A stretch of DNA of 64,000 bases from Clavibacter michiganensis. Its GTDB lineage: Bacteria; Actinomycetota; Actinomycetes; Actinomycetales; Microbacteriaceae. The notes under the pieces were generated by a model. That model was given only the letters and a program-made list of their open reading frames with translations, was not told where the DNA came from and searched no databases. Made by a program: the position numbers and the translations under genes. The DNA lies in NCBI RefSeq assembly GCF_002151125.1, contig NZ_MDJZ01000016.1:186001-250000 (forward strand). Reading direction: 5' to 3'. Below, one piece after another: positions 18,509-26,627 of the stretch (the stretch's first letter is position 1; every line of letters starts with the position of its first letter).

Positions 18509-20320
18509 TCAGACCCCGCCGCCCCCGCCTCCTCCACCGCCGCCGCCGGAGGTCGTGCCTCCCGTGGATCCGCCGCTCGAGCTCGTCCCCGAGTACGCGC
18601 CGTGCATGCTCGACGACACCGAGCCGAGGCTCGAGGCGAACACCGCGGGCGCGAAGGGCGTCTGCCCGGCGTACCAGCCCGGCCGGCTCCGCTCGTGCTC
18701 GTAGCGGCGGCCGAGCTCGTCGGCCCACTCCTCCTCCTGGCCGAACATCGCGGCGTACGGCAGCAGCTCCTCGGTGAGGCGCAGCACGTCGCGGTCGTCG
18801 CGCGGGAGGTCGTGCCGCTCGGCGCCCTCGGGCGACTGCAGCACGCGGATCCGGTCGGCCTCGGCCAGGCGGATGAACTCGCGCAGCCCCAGGAGGTGGT
18901 CGCGGAGCGCCACGCCGCGCGCGGTGAGCGGGTGCTTCGCGACGAGCACGACGGTCGCGCCGAGCGCGAGCACGCCCGCCACGAGGAACGCGATCACGAC
19001 CGGTCCGCCGAACGCCTGCGCGAGCGAGAGCACCGCGAAGACGATCGCGGCGGCCATGCCGAGCGTCGCCGCGACGAGCAGCAGCACGATCGGTCCCATC
19101 GGCAGCGGCTTCCGCAGGCCGTCCGCCACCGTGCGCTTCGTGACCCGGGCCATCAGCGTCCGGATCCGCGTCGTGGCCTTCGCGTCCGTGCGCGTCAGGT
19201 CCTTCACCGCGCCCGCGCCCGCGCCGTCCCCGAAGACCGCGGCGACGAAGCGCTGCTCGTCGGGGTCGGTGACGCGCGACGGGTCCACGAGCTCGAGCGA
19301 GAACGTCGGCTTCCGGCCGCCGTCGCGCTGCAGGATCCGCACGGCGCCGCGCACCGCGAGGTCGAGCAGGAGGGCGGTCGTCGCGCGGGCGGCGTCGCCC
19401 GAGATCACGGACGAGACCAGCACCCCCACGACCTCAGGCGGGTCGTACTGGGCGACGATCGTGCCGCGGCCGGGCGCGTCGGCGAGGCGCCGACGGCGCA
19501 GCACGAGGGCGCCCGCGGCGGCGGCCAGCGCGAGGAGCGCGCCCGCGAGCGACAGCGACGGCCACGGAGCTGCGAGGAACGACGAGTCGCGCGGCGTGAA
19601 GGTGCCGGGCTCGAAGCCGATGGAGAGGCTGAGGTTCTCGCGGGGCGCGAGATCGGTGGCGCTCGCCGTGAAGCCGGTGTCGGTGCGGGTGATCTCCGCG
19701 GGCCCATCGGCGCCCGCGGGTCCGGCGGCCGCGTCCGCGCCGCCCGTGAGCCGGGGGAGGAGCGCGGGCGCGATCTCGACGGTCGCCGTCACGCGCCCGA
19801 ACGGCTGGGCCCAGCCGAGGCCGTTGACGTCCCAGTAGAACTCGTCGGCCTCCGTGTCGGAGAACGCGCGGGTCACGTCGCGCTGCTCGTACTCGATGAC
19901 GTAGGTCTGCTCGCCGCGCACGTACCGGTCGTCGTCGGCGATGGTGAGCACGAGGGCGCCGTCGTCCGAGTCGGACTCGTAGGCGCGCGCGGCGCCGACC
20001 TCGTCCGTCACGGAGAGCACGCGGAGGCCCGTCGGGTGGCCGTCGTAGTCGCGCACGAGCTCGCGGCGGATCCCCCGGTTCTGGTCCCGGTCGGGGAACT
20101 CGGCCACGAGCGTCTCGGTGGTGAGGAGGACCGAGCGGCCCTCGTCGTCGGCCGAGAGGCGGTAGAGGGCGTCGAAGGAGCGGAAGGAGAAGTCGTCCAC
20201 GTCGGCGTGGGCCGGGGCGGCGAGGCCGAGCGGGATCGCGAGCGCGGTCAGCAGCGCGGCGACCAGCAGCAGGCGGATCCGGGCGGCGCGGCCGGCGAGG
20301 CCGTCCGCGCGCTCACGCAC
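18509..20320 (-). CDS. DUF2207 membrane protein with glycine-rich tail
   Basis: A 603-residue protein. A signal sequence (RLLLVAALLTALAIPLGLA, cut near AHA-D) is followed by an extracellular beta-rich domain (about 40-250), one membrane segment, a cytoplasmic stretch, then a pair of membrane helices and a cytoplasmic tail that ends in an eleven-glycine run. This order is the DUF2207 architecture; its function is unknown. GTG 20320 overlaps the end of the preceding gene by 8 bp, indicating translational coupling. Confidence 0.87.
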   Translation of the reverse strand: MRERADGLAGRAARIRLLLVAALLTALAIPLGLAAPAHADVDDFSFRSFDALYRLSADDEGRSVLLTTETLVAEFPDRDQNRGIRRELVRDYDGHPTGLRVLSVTDEVGAARAYESDSDDGALVLTIADDDRYVRGEQTYVIEYEQRDVTRAFSDTEADEFYWDVNGLGWAQPFGRVTATVEIAPALLPRLTGGADAAAGPAGADGPAEITRTDTGFTASATDLAPRENLSLSIGFEPGTFTPRDSSFLAAPWPSLSLAGALLALAAAAGALVLRRRRLADAPGRGTIVAQYDPPEVVGVLVSSVISGDAARATTALLLDLAVRGAVRILQRDGGRKPTFSLELVDPSRVTDPDEQRFVAAVFGDGAGAGAVKDLTRTDAKATTRIRTLMARVTKRTVADGLRKPLPMGPIVLLLVAATLGMAAAIVFAVLSLAQAFGGPVVIAFLVAGVLALGATVVLVAKHPLTARGVALRDHLLGLREFIRLAEADRIRVLQSPEGAERHDLPRDDRDVLRLTEELLPYAAMFGQEEEWADELGRRYEHERSRPGWYAGQTPFAPAVFASSLGSVSSSMHGAYSGTSSSGGSTGGTTSGGGGGGGGGGGV

Positions 20321-20702
20321 CGGTCGCTCCGGCGGTCGTGCCGGATCCCGGCCCCGCGTCGACCAGCCGCCACTCGGCGACGAACCCGCGCACGCTCCGG
20401 GTCTCGAGGTCGAGCCGCACGCGCTGCAGCAGCCGGTCCGCTTCGTCGAGGTCGCCCGCGTCCGTGCGCAGGACCTCCCGGCCCGTGTCGATCCGACGGA
20501 CGACGAGCTGCGCCTCCCGGCCGAAGCGGCTGAGCTCCCCGCCCAGGCCCACGACCGTGAGCGCGACGCCGCTGATCGCGCGCACCGCCCGTCGCACGGG
20601 CCGTCGCGGCCCGGGCTCCAGCACCGCCTCGAGGACCTCGGCGGCGACCGCCTCGTCCCGGCCGCCCTCGCCCGTCGTGCCGGATGCGCCATCGCCCGTC
20701 AT
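20313..20702 (-). CDS. Small hypothetical protein coupled to the DUF2207 gene
   Basis: A 129-residue protein with a Gly/Asp/Glu-rich start (MTGDGASGTTGEGG), a possible amphipathic or membrane-touching segment (AVRAISGVALTVVGLGGELS) and a charged, helix-prone C-terminal half. No family recognised. GGGAG lies upstream of the ATG at 20702. Its last 8 bases overlap the DUF2207 start, so the two products probably act together. Confidence 0.7.
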   Translation of the reverse strand: MTGDGASGTTGEGGRDEAVAAEVLEAVLEPGPRRPVRRAVRAISGVALTVVGLGGELSRFGREAQLVVRRIDTGREVLRTDAGDLDEADRLLQRVRLDLETRSVRGFVAEWRLVDAGPGSGTTAGATGA

Positions 20703-20738
20703 CGTGCTCCCCTCGCGCGGCCCCCGCCGCACCCGGAG

Positions 20739-22163
20739 TCAACCACGGGCGTCGTCCGCCAGCAGGGCCGCGGCGTCCGCGGCGAGGCCCGCGTAGGCCG
20801 ACTGCCGCTCGAGCCCGGACGCCTCGCGCGCCGCGGCCTGCACGACCACGGTCCACGCCTCGTCCCCGTCCTCGACGAGGTACGCCAGCGCGAGCGTGCC
20901 CACCGAGCTGCCGCCCTTGAAGGCCACGTGGTCGAAGCGCTCCGGCTCGGGCAGTCCCGGGTTCGCCGAGAGGATCCCGCGCACGGGCTCCCCGGCGGGC
21001 GTCTCCGCGAGCTCGGCGAGGCGCACGTGCGCGCGGGCGATGTCGTCGGGGGTCGCGAACCAGTCGACGCCGTCGGTCCACACGACGTCGGTGACCGCGG
21101 TGACGGGGACGTCGAGGACGCCACCGGGCAGAGCGTCGAGGAGCGCGCGCCGTTCGGTCGCGTCGCCGTCGGCCCACGCGGCGCGCAGGGCGCCGTCGTC
21201 CTGCCAGCCGATGCGGAACAGGTCGCGCGTGGTCGGGAGCGGCACGTTGCGCGGCGGATCCGAGTGGCCGAGGTCCGCGAGCGCCGCCTCCACCCGCTCC
21301 CGCCCGACCGCCTGGATCAGCATGTCGGTGGCGGTGTTGTCGCTGATGGAGATCATCTTCTCCGCGGTGTCGCGCACGCTCACGACGGTGCCGGTCGGCG
21401 CGTCCTGCAGCTCGCCCGAGGGGAGGCTGCGCACGTCGTCGGTGACGGTGAGGGGGTCGTCCCAGCCGATCCGGCCCTCCTCCACCGCCTGCACGAGCGC
21501 GCCGAGCACGTAGAGCTTCACGATGGATCCGATGGGCCGCGCCTCGGTCGCCCCGACGCCCTCGGGCAGCACCTCGAGGATCCGCTCGCCGAGCTCCCCG
21601 TCGGAGACCCGCGTGACCGTGAGGGACACGTCGCCGCCGAGCGCGGCGGCCTGCTCCTCGAGCTCGTCCCAGCTGGTGGCGGGCTCGCGGTCGCCCTCGG
21701 GCTCGCCGAAGAACAGGCCCTCGATGAGCCCCGCCCCGTCGACGGAGACCTGCATGTCGAACGTGCCGGCGTCCGCGCTCTGGATGGTCGTCACCGACTG
21801 CCCGCCCTGCTCCTCGTGCGCGGTCGCGGTCCACGGACGGCCCTCGCGCACCTGCTCCAGCACGGCCGCGATCTCCTCCGCCGAGGCCGCGTCGAGCATC
21901 ACCTGCGCCAGGCGCTCGCCGGTCTCCTGCACGGGCACGGCGTCGTCGGCGTCCACCGTGTCGAGCAGCCACTGCGCCTGCTGTCCGACGGGCGTCCCCG
22001 GCAGCACCACCGGCTCGGTCACCGGGGCCGGGGTGGCGGTGGCGGGATCCGCGGGCGACGCGGAGCACGCGGCCTGGAGCGCGGTCACGGCGGCGATCGC
22101 GAGCGCGAACGCGACCCGGGCGGTACGGGATGGACGGGTGGGTCGGTGCGATGGCGCAGGCAT
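20739..22163 (-). CDS. Lipoprotein serine hydrolase (class A beta-lactamase fold)
   Basis: A 474-residue exported lipoprotein: lipobox LQAAC with Cys33. After a linker and an N-terminal domain (about 50-165) comes a penicillin-recognising serine-hydrolase domain with S213-I-V-K216 (SxxK), S274-D-N276 (SDN) and a KGG triad in AFKGGSSVG near residue 415. The layout is that of class A beta-lactamase-like proteins; the KGG in place of KTG and the extra N-terminal domain fit actinobacterial serine hydrolases rather than a proven beta-lactamase. ATG 22163 is chosen over the GTG at 22178, which has no ribosome binding site. Confidence 0.85.
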   Translation of the reverse strand: MPAPSHRPTRPSRTARVAFALAIAAVTALQAACSASPADPATATPAPVTEPVVLPGTPVGQQAQWLLDTVDADDAVPVQETGERLAQVMLDAASAEEIAAVLEQVREGRPWTATAHEEQGGQSVTTIQSADAGTFDMQVSVDGAGLIEGLFFGEPEGDREPATSWDELEEQAAALGGDVSLTVTRVSDGELGERILEVLPEGVGATEARPIGSIVKLYVLGALVQAVEEGRIGWDDPLTVTDDVRSLPSGELQDAPTGTVVSVRDTAEKMISISDNTATDMLIQAVGRERVEAALADLGHSDPPRNVPLPTTRDLFRIGWQDDGALRAAWADGDATERRALLDALPGGVLDVPVTAVTDVVWTDGVDWFATPDDIARAHVRLAELAETPAGEPVRGILSANPGLPEPERFDHVAFKGGSSVGTLALAYLVEDGDEAWTVVVQAAAREASGLERQSAYAGLAADAAALLADDARG

Positions 22164-22180
22164 GCGTCCATCCGACACGA

Positions 22181-22232
22181 ACGGGGCCGCCCGGGCGTCC
22201 CCCAGGAGGGGGAATCGTCCGGGCGGCCCCGT
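22181..22232 (-). terminator. Hairpin terminator after the DUF1906 gene
   Basis: A perfect 14-bp outer stem (22181-22194 with 22219-22232) encloses a second stem (22198-22203 with 22208-22213). It lies 26 bp beyond the stop of the leftward DUF1906 gene and upstream of the serine hydrolase start. Confidence 0.8.
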
Positions 22233-22257
22233 GGGTCGCCGCGCGTCGAGGGGTGGA

Positions 22258-23502
22258 TCAGCCGCGCGGCTCGACCCGGCTCTGGCCCGGGTCGCGGCCG
22301 GACACGACGTTGGTGTCGATGTCGAACGCCTGGTCGCCCTCGCCGACGGTGTGCTCGAGGATCTGGTCGAACGCCCAGTTCTCGGGGATGCGCACGCCGA
22401 GGTTGGCGCCCCAGCCGGTGGACATGTCGGCCACGAAGCTGAGCTCGGTGAGGTGCGCGGCCGCGAGGGTCGCGCAGATCCGGCGGCCGGCGTACACGCC
22501 GATCCGGTACGCGCTGCCGCGGCGCTGGAGCTCCGCGTGGATCCCGCGGAAGTACGGCTCGAGGTACGTCTCGACCTCGTCGCGCGTGGCGTCGAAGTCG
22601 ATCGCGTAGTAGATGGTGGTGCCCGGCAGGAAGCCGAGGCGTCGTGCCGCGTCGTCCGCGCGGCCGGCGGCGCGCACCCCGAGGTCGTACGAGAAGTACG
22701 TGGTGTCGGTGCCGCCCTCCTGGAAGATCGGGAACGCCTTGAGGCCCCCGGCGAAGATGGCCTGGAGCTCCCCGTCCTGGATGCGCTTCTCGAGCGCGTC
22801 CGGCCGGTCGGAGTCCGTGAGGTAGCGCCCGACGATCGTGTAGCCGGCGTCCTTCAGCGTCTTCGCGCGCTCGGGGGTGATGACGGTGATCCCGTCGATC
22901 GCGGCGCCGGGACGCGTCGGGTCGCCGTTGCTGGCGAGGAGCGCGGCCCAGGTGCGGTAGTCGCCGACGCCCGTCTCGGGGAGGGCGACGGTGCGCTGGA
23001 ACTGCGCCAGGCGCGTGCCCTGCTCGGCGGAGAACCTGCCGTCGACGGGGCCGTCCCACGTGCTCATGACCACGAGCGACGCCTGCAGCAGGTGCACGAG
23101 GTAGCCGGTGGTGTCGGCGGATCCCACCTGGAGGGTCGCCTGCTCCTGCAGCGTGGTGCGGGTGAGGGGGCCGAAGGCGCCGTTGGCGGTGGCCTCGTCG
23201 ATGCCCATCTCGAGCTGGAGCGCGTGGATGAGCGCCTTGTGCGCGTCGCCCGTCCACACGCCGTCGGTGGTGACGGCCGGGAAGCCGGTGCGGGCGCCGT
23301 AGCGCGCGACCAGCTGCTCCTGGATGTCACGGACGACCGGGCGGCCGTTCGACGCGAGGGGCGTCTCGGGGATGGGCGGTGCGGGGGTCGTGGCCTCGTC
23401 GGCGTGCGCGGGACCCGCGGCGACGAGGGCGACGGGGACGGCGGCGAGTGCGCCGCCCAGGACGGAGCGTCGGGACAGGACGGGGCGTCGGGACAGGTTC
23501 AT
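22258..23502 (-). CDS. Tat-exported DUF1906 glycoside-hydrolase-like protein
   Basis: A 414-residue secreted protein. The N-terminus has twin arginines (LSRRSVLGGALAAVPVALVA), a Tat-type signal. Residues about 50-200 resemble peptidoglycan-binding repeats (VWTGDAHKALIHALQLEMG, GPLTRTTLQEQA). The C-terminal half is a DUF1906 domain of the Rv2525c type: GYTIVGRYLTDS, TIYYAIDFDATRDEV, GVYAGRRIC and a final AFDIDTNVV. DUF1906 has a TIM-barrel fold related to glycoside hydrolase families, and wall glycans are the likely target. Start 23502 is chosen because GGGAGG lies 8 nt upstream; an ATG at 23517 overlaps that site. Confidence 0.87.
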   Translation of the reverse strand: MNLSRRPVLSRRSVLGGALAAVPVALVAAGPAHADEATTPAPPIPETPLASNGRPVVRDIQEQLVARYGARTGFPAVTTDGVWTGDAHKALIHALQLEMGIDEATANGAFGPLTRTTLQEQATLQVGSADTTGYLVHLLQASLVVMSTWDGPVDGRFSAEQGTRLAQFQRTVALPETGVGDYRTWAALLASNGDPTRPGAAIDGITVITPERAKTLKDAGYTIVGRYLTDSDRPDALEKRIQDGELQAIFAGGLKAFPIFQEGGTDTTYFSYDLGVRAAGRADDAARRLGFLPGTTIYYAIDFDATRDEVETYLEPYFRGIHAELQRRGSAYRIGVYAGRRICATLAAAHLTELSFVADMSTGWGANLGVRIPENWAFDQILEHTVGEGDQAFDIDTNVVSGRDPGQSRVEPRG

Positions 23503-23715
23503 CGGTGTGCCTCCCATGCCGGACCGCCGATCAGACCGCCCGCGTGGCGGGCGACGAGTCCGGGGGACGGCGGTCTGCGGTTGTTCGACGGCCGGATGGC
23601 GACGCGTGGTGCCGCCGGGCCGTGCGGGCGTGAACGGTCACCGTACGTGAGGCCGATGCGCGCCGCCGCCCGGCGTCCACAGGGAGGCCGGGCGGCGGGC
23701 GGAGCGGGCGGTGCG

Positions 23716-24165
23716 TCATCCGGCGGATCCCGCGGGCCCGGTCGGCCCGTCGGATCCGTCGCCGCCCGCACCCCGGTCGCCGGGGCGCATGCGGTCGCGC
23801 GCGTGGTGCAGCGTGTCCGACGGCACGGGCGGCACCCCGCGGGAGAGCCGCGCGAGGCCGAGGCGGACGACGACCGCGGTCGCGATGCCGAAGAGCGCCA
23901 GCGTGATGAGCGTCGCCGCCCACAGCGGCAGCGCGAGCAGCAGGAGCGCCACGATCACGGCGGCCAGGAGCCCCAGCGAGACGAGCGCGAGGGCGACGCC
24001 CGCGCCGAGCATGATCGCGCCCGAGCGGGCGGACCGGGCGCGCTCGCCGACTTCGCGCTTCGCGGAGTCGATCTCGGCGCGCACCGCGCGGAGCAGGGGG
24101 TCGACGGCCTTCTGGGCGAAGGATCCGCCCAGCCAGCCGCCGCGGGAGGAGCTGTCGTCGGTCAT
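23716..24165 (-). CDS. Holin-X/DUF1469-type small membrane protein
   Basis: A 149-residue protein. A cytoplasmic amphipathic N-terminus (about 1-45, AVRAEIDSAKREVGERARSA) is followed by two adjacent membrane helices (about 48-98, LALVSLGLLAAVIVALLLLA) and a Gly/Asp/Pro-rich tail. This fits the actinobacterial 'phage holin family' (DUF1469), which is chromosomal and not evidence of a prophage. It lies downstream of the Asp23 operon in the same direction but beyond a terminator, so it is either separately transcribed or reached by read-through. Confidence 0.78.
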   Translation of the reverse strand: MTDDSSSRGGWLGGSFAQKAVDPLLRAVRAEIDSAKREVGERARSARSGAIMLGAGVALALVSLGLLAAVIVALLLLALPLWAATLITLALFGIATAVVVRLGLARLSRGVPPVPSDTLHHARDRMRPGDRGAGGDGSDGPTGPAGSAG

Positions 24166-24198
24166 GGTGCGTCTCTTCTCTGTTGCAGGTGACAGACG

Positions 24199-24241
24199 GC
24201 CGCCCCGGCACGGATCGCGGAGGATCCGTGACCGGGGCGGC
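24199..24241 (-). terminator. Terminator of the Asp23 operon
   Basis: An 18-pair stem with one bulge: 24199-24216 pairs with 24223-24241 around a 6-nt loop (GCGGAG). It begins 9 bp past the stop of the last Asp23-operon gene. Confidence 0.78.
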
Positions 24242-24249
24242 AGCAGGGA

Positions 24250-24855
24250 TCAGGCCAGGCGGGTCTCGCTCGTCATGCTCGAGCGGAGGCCGCCGGTGAT
24301 CTGGATGACGACCGGCACCTCGGTGCCGAGCACGGCGTCGAGCCGGGTGACGGCCTCGTCGACCGTACGGCGGACCGCGACGGGCGAGACGCCGCGGCGG
24401 GCGACCGCGGTGACCCGCAGCGTCGTGCCGTGCGCCACCTCGAACGCCGTGACGTCGACCGACACGATCGCCGGGTCGTCGCGCAGGGCGTCGACGAGCA
24501 GCTGCTCGGCGAGCTTCGCGTCGATGACGACCGATCCGCCCGTGGGCGACCCGGCGTCGCGTCCGCCCTGGAGGCGCACGAGCGTCCCGGTGCGGCCGTG
24601 CCCCTGGCGGAGCGCGAACCAGGCGAGGACCACGATGAGCACGAGCGCGACCAGCGCGACGACCCAGGGGATCCACGGCTGCCCGCCGGAGAGCGCGTCC
24701 CCGACCGGCTGCTTCGCGTCGGACGCCGCGCCGGAGACCGTGGACTGGACGTCGGGCAGGAGGCTGCCGGCGCCGAGGGCGACCCCGGCCGCGATCAGGA
24801 CCAGCCCGACCACGATGACGAGGAGGCGGTTCAGCGCCCTGTTCGTGCTGGTCAT
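24250..24855 (-). CDS. amaP: AmaP-like membrane anchor of the Asp23 module
   Basis: A 201-residue protein with two membrane helices (about 11-30 LLVIVVGLVLIAAGVALGAG and 62-82 IPWVVALVALVLIVVLAWFA) and a cytoplasmic C-terminal domain of alpha/beta type (VVIDAKLAEQLLVDALRDDP onward). AmaP anchors Asp23 to the membrane in Staphylococcus; this protein has the same topology and place in a comparable operon, though direct similarity could not be tested. Its ATG overlaps the upstream gene's stop (ATGA). It is the last gene of the operon. Confidence 0.72.
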   Translation of the reverse strand: MTSTNRALNRLLVIVVGLVLIAAGVALGAGSLLPDVQSTVSGAASDAKQPVGDALSGGQPWIPWVVALVALVLIVVLAWFALRQGHGRTGTLVRLQGGRDAGSPTGGSVVIDAKLAEQLLVDALRDDPAIVSVDVTAFEVAHGTTLRVTAVARRGVSPVAVRRTVDEAVTRLDAVLGTEVPVVIQITGGLRSSMTSETRLA

Positions 24856-25430
24856 GAGCCCACCTTCCCGTCCTTCGCGAGCGTCACCTTGGCGGTGAGC
24901 CTCGGCGTGTAGTCGTAGCCGTCGAGCTCGGCCCGGACGGCCTGCTCGATGGCGGCCCGGTCCGGCGTGTAGCCCGTGGAGGGCGTGAGCCGGACGAGCA
25001 CCTGGCGCTTCGAGACCGAGACGTCCACCTGGTCGGGCGACACCTCGCCCGCGTAGCTGGCGGTGAGGGCGACGGAGCGGGCGATGACGCGGTCGTCGAC
25101 GACGGCCGCGGTGCGTCCGACGCTCCCGCCGCGGCGGCCGCGGCTGCCGGGCTTGATCCCCACGATCACGAGGATCAGCCCGACGACCGCCACCACGACG
25201 CCGACCGCGACGAGGGCGCCTGCCGGGGCCGACGCGGCGTCGAGCGTCGCCGACGCGAGGTCGGCGGGCGCGAGGAGCAGCGGCGCGGTGCCGACGGCCG
25301 CGAGGACCGACTCGGTGCCGAGCCAGGCGAGCACGAGGATCAGCAGCACGGCGAGCGTGATGGCGATCCCGGCGCGCGACGAGTGCGTCTCCCGCCGCAC
25401 GAGGCGGCGGTAGGTGCTGTCGGTGCTCAT
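24852..25430 (-). CDS. Two-helix membrane protein of the Asp23 module (DUF6286-like)
   Basis: A 192-residue protein with membrane helices at about 21-47 (ITLAVLLILVLAWLGTESVL) and 73-92 (LVAVGVVVAVVGLILVIVGI), a basic linker (KPGSRGRRGG) and a cytoplasmic domain with Asp23-like strands (VDVSVSKRQVLVRLTPSTGY). The topology mirrors the next gene, so the two may form a paired membrane platform. It overlaps its neighbours by 4 bp on both sides. Confidence 0.72.
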   Translation of the reverse strand: MSTDSTYRRLVRRETHSSRAGIAITLAVLLILVLAWLGTESVLAAVGTAPLLLAPADLASATLDAASAPAGALVAVGVVVAVVGLILVIVGIKPGSRGRRGGSVGRTAAVVDDRVIARSVALTASYAGEVSPDQVDVSVSKRQVLVRLTPSTGYTPDRAAIEQAVRAELDGYDYTPRLTAKVTLAKDGKVGS

Positions 25431-25801
25431 GAGACCCTCCTGCGTTCCTGGATGCGCGCGCCCGTGATCCGGAGGTCGACCCGGCCCACGGTGGATCCCG
25501 TGAGGCCGAGCACGCGCTCGCGGACCTCGGTCTGCGCGGCGGTGAGGCGCTCCACCAGCGACCCCTCGCGGACCGGGCGGTCCGAGAGCGCGGGGACGCG
25601 GATGGGGGTGCGCGCCTCGACGGCGAGCTTGCCGCCGGCGTCCGTCAGCGTGACGGAGACGTCGCCGGCCGGCACCTCGAGGGCGTCCGCGGTGACGGCG
25701 GAGACCACGCGGCGCACGGCGCGCGGCGCGATCGTCGTGCGGCCGCGGGTCGCCTGCGACGCGGTGCCGGGCGTCCCGGGAGCCGCGATCGCGGTGCTCA
25801 C
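25427..25801 (-). CDS. Small Asp23-like cytoplasmic protein
   Basis: A 124-residue soluble protein with the strand order of an Asp23/Gls24 domain: TTIAPRAVRRVVSAVTADAL, then VSVTLTDAGGKLAVEARTPI and a final VGRVDLRITGARIQ. It lacks the conserved core (GVxxLGNG) of the main Asp23 protein and is best seen as a divergent paralogue. ATGA overlaps on both sides place it in the middle of the operon. Confidence 0.72.
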   Translation of the reverse strand: MSTAIAAPGTPGTASQATRGRTTIAPRAVRRVVSAVTADALEVPAGDVSVTLTDAGGKLAVEARTPIRVPALSDRPVREGSLVERLTAAQTEVRERVLGLTGSTVGRVDLRITGARIQERRRVS

Positions 25802-25986
25802 GACGACCGGCGCCCGCGGAGGGCGTCGGCGAGGCCGCGGACGTCCAGCTTGCCCTCGAGGACGCGGCCGACGCCGAAGCCCGCGGCCATGAAGATCAGC
25901 ACGAGGAGGAAGCCCCCGAAGCCGAAGGCGAGACCGGAGAGCGCGAGGACCGCCCCGACGAGGAGGCCCGTGACGGTGGGGGTCAC
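25798..25986 (-). CDS. DUF2273-like small membrane protein
   Basis: A 62-residue protein with a hydrophobic stretch from about residue 5 to 40 (GLLVGAVLALSGLAFGFGGF) that could form one long or two short helices, then a charged tail (EGKLDVRGLADALRGRRSS). DUF2273 proteins of this size accompany Asp23 genes in Gram-positive bacteria. Both ends overlap neighbouring genes by 4 bp. Confidence 0.72.
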   Translation of the reverse strand: MTPTVTGLLVGAVLALSGLAFGFGGFLLVLIFMAAGFGVGRVLEGKLDVRGLADALRGRRSS

Positions 25987-26423
25987 TGGACGCGCTTCTC
26001 GGCCGCGTCGTCGTCGGACGACTTGTCGGACGGCAGGTTCACGTCGCTGATGGTGACGTTGACCTCGGTGACCTCCATGCCGACGACCTGGTCGATGGCC
26101 TCGGTGATGGCGGTGCGCACGTCGTCGGCGACCTGCTGCAGGTCGACCGGGTACTCGGCGATGAGCGTGACGTCGACGGCGACCTGGGTCTCGCCGACCT
26201 CGACGGAGATGCCCTGGCCGCGGTCCTGCTGGCCGATGACGTTGCGGATCGCGCCGACGGCACGGGCCGCGCCGTTGCCGAGGTCGTGGACGCCGGCCAC
26301 CTGGCGGGCCGCGATGCCGGCGACCTTCTCGATCACGCCGTCGGCGATGGTGTTCTTGCCGCCGGTGGTGCCGGTCGTGCCGGTGACGCCGGTGGACGCG
26401 GACGTGGGGGTGATGCTCGACAT
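25983..26423 (-). CDS. Asp23/Gls24 envelope stress protein, first copy
   Basis: A 146-residue Asp23/Gls24 protein and first gene of the five-gene operon. After a Ser/Thr/Gly-rich start, the domain runs from KNTIADGVIEKVAGIAARQV through GVHDLGNGAARAVGAIRN to VVGMEVTEVNVTISDVNLP, with an acidic-basic tail ending EKRVQ. Asp23 proteins coat the inner face of the membrane and respond to envelope or alkaline stress. A near-duplicate lies at 61950-62396. ATG 26423 has only a purine-rich GAGAGAGA as ribosome binding site. Confidence 0.92.
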   Translation of the reverse strand: MSSITPTSASTGVTGTTGTTGGKNTIADGVIEKVAGIAARQVAGVHDLGNGAARAVGAIRNVIGQQDRGQGISVEVGETQVAVDVTLIAEYPVDLQQVADDVRTAITEAIDQVVGMEVTEVNVTISDVNLPSDKSSDDDAAEKRVQ

Positions 26424-26627
26424 GGTGTCTCTCTCTCGTGGTGGTCGGACGGTGATGGTGGTGCAGCTGCGTGGCGCGGATCGGAGGGTGCCTCGCGATC
26501 CCGCCTCGTCATTCAGACGCATGGACCGGGTGGTTCGGCACGCGGTTCAGGCGACTCCCAGGGAGCGCGGGCGGCGCTTCGCCTGCCGGACACGGATCGG
26601 GGCGGGAGCGGATGGCCTCTCCGTCCG

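Noticed and set aside
20739-22163. Call as a true beta-lactamase resistance gene
   Set aside because: SxxK, SDN and KGG motifs are present, but the extra N-terminal domain and lack of a recognisable omega-loop ExxLN in the read-through make substrate assignment unsafe.
23716-24165. Holin-like gene as a sign of a prophage
   Set aside because: The DUF1469/holin-X type is a common chromosomal actinobacterial protein and no phage structural genes are around it.
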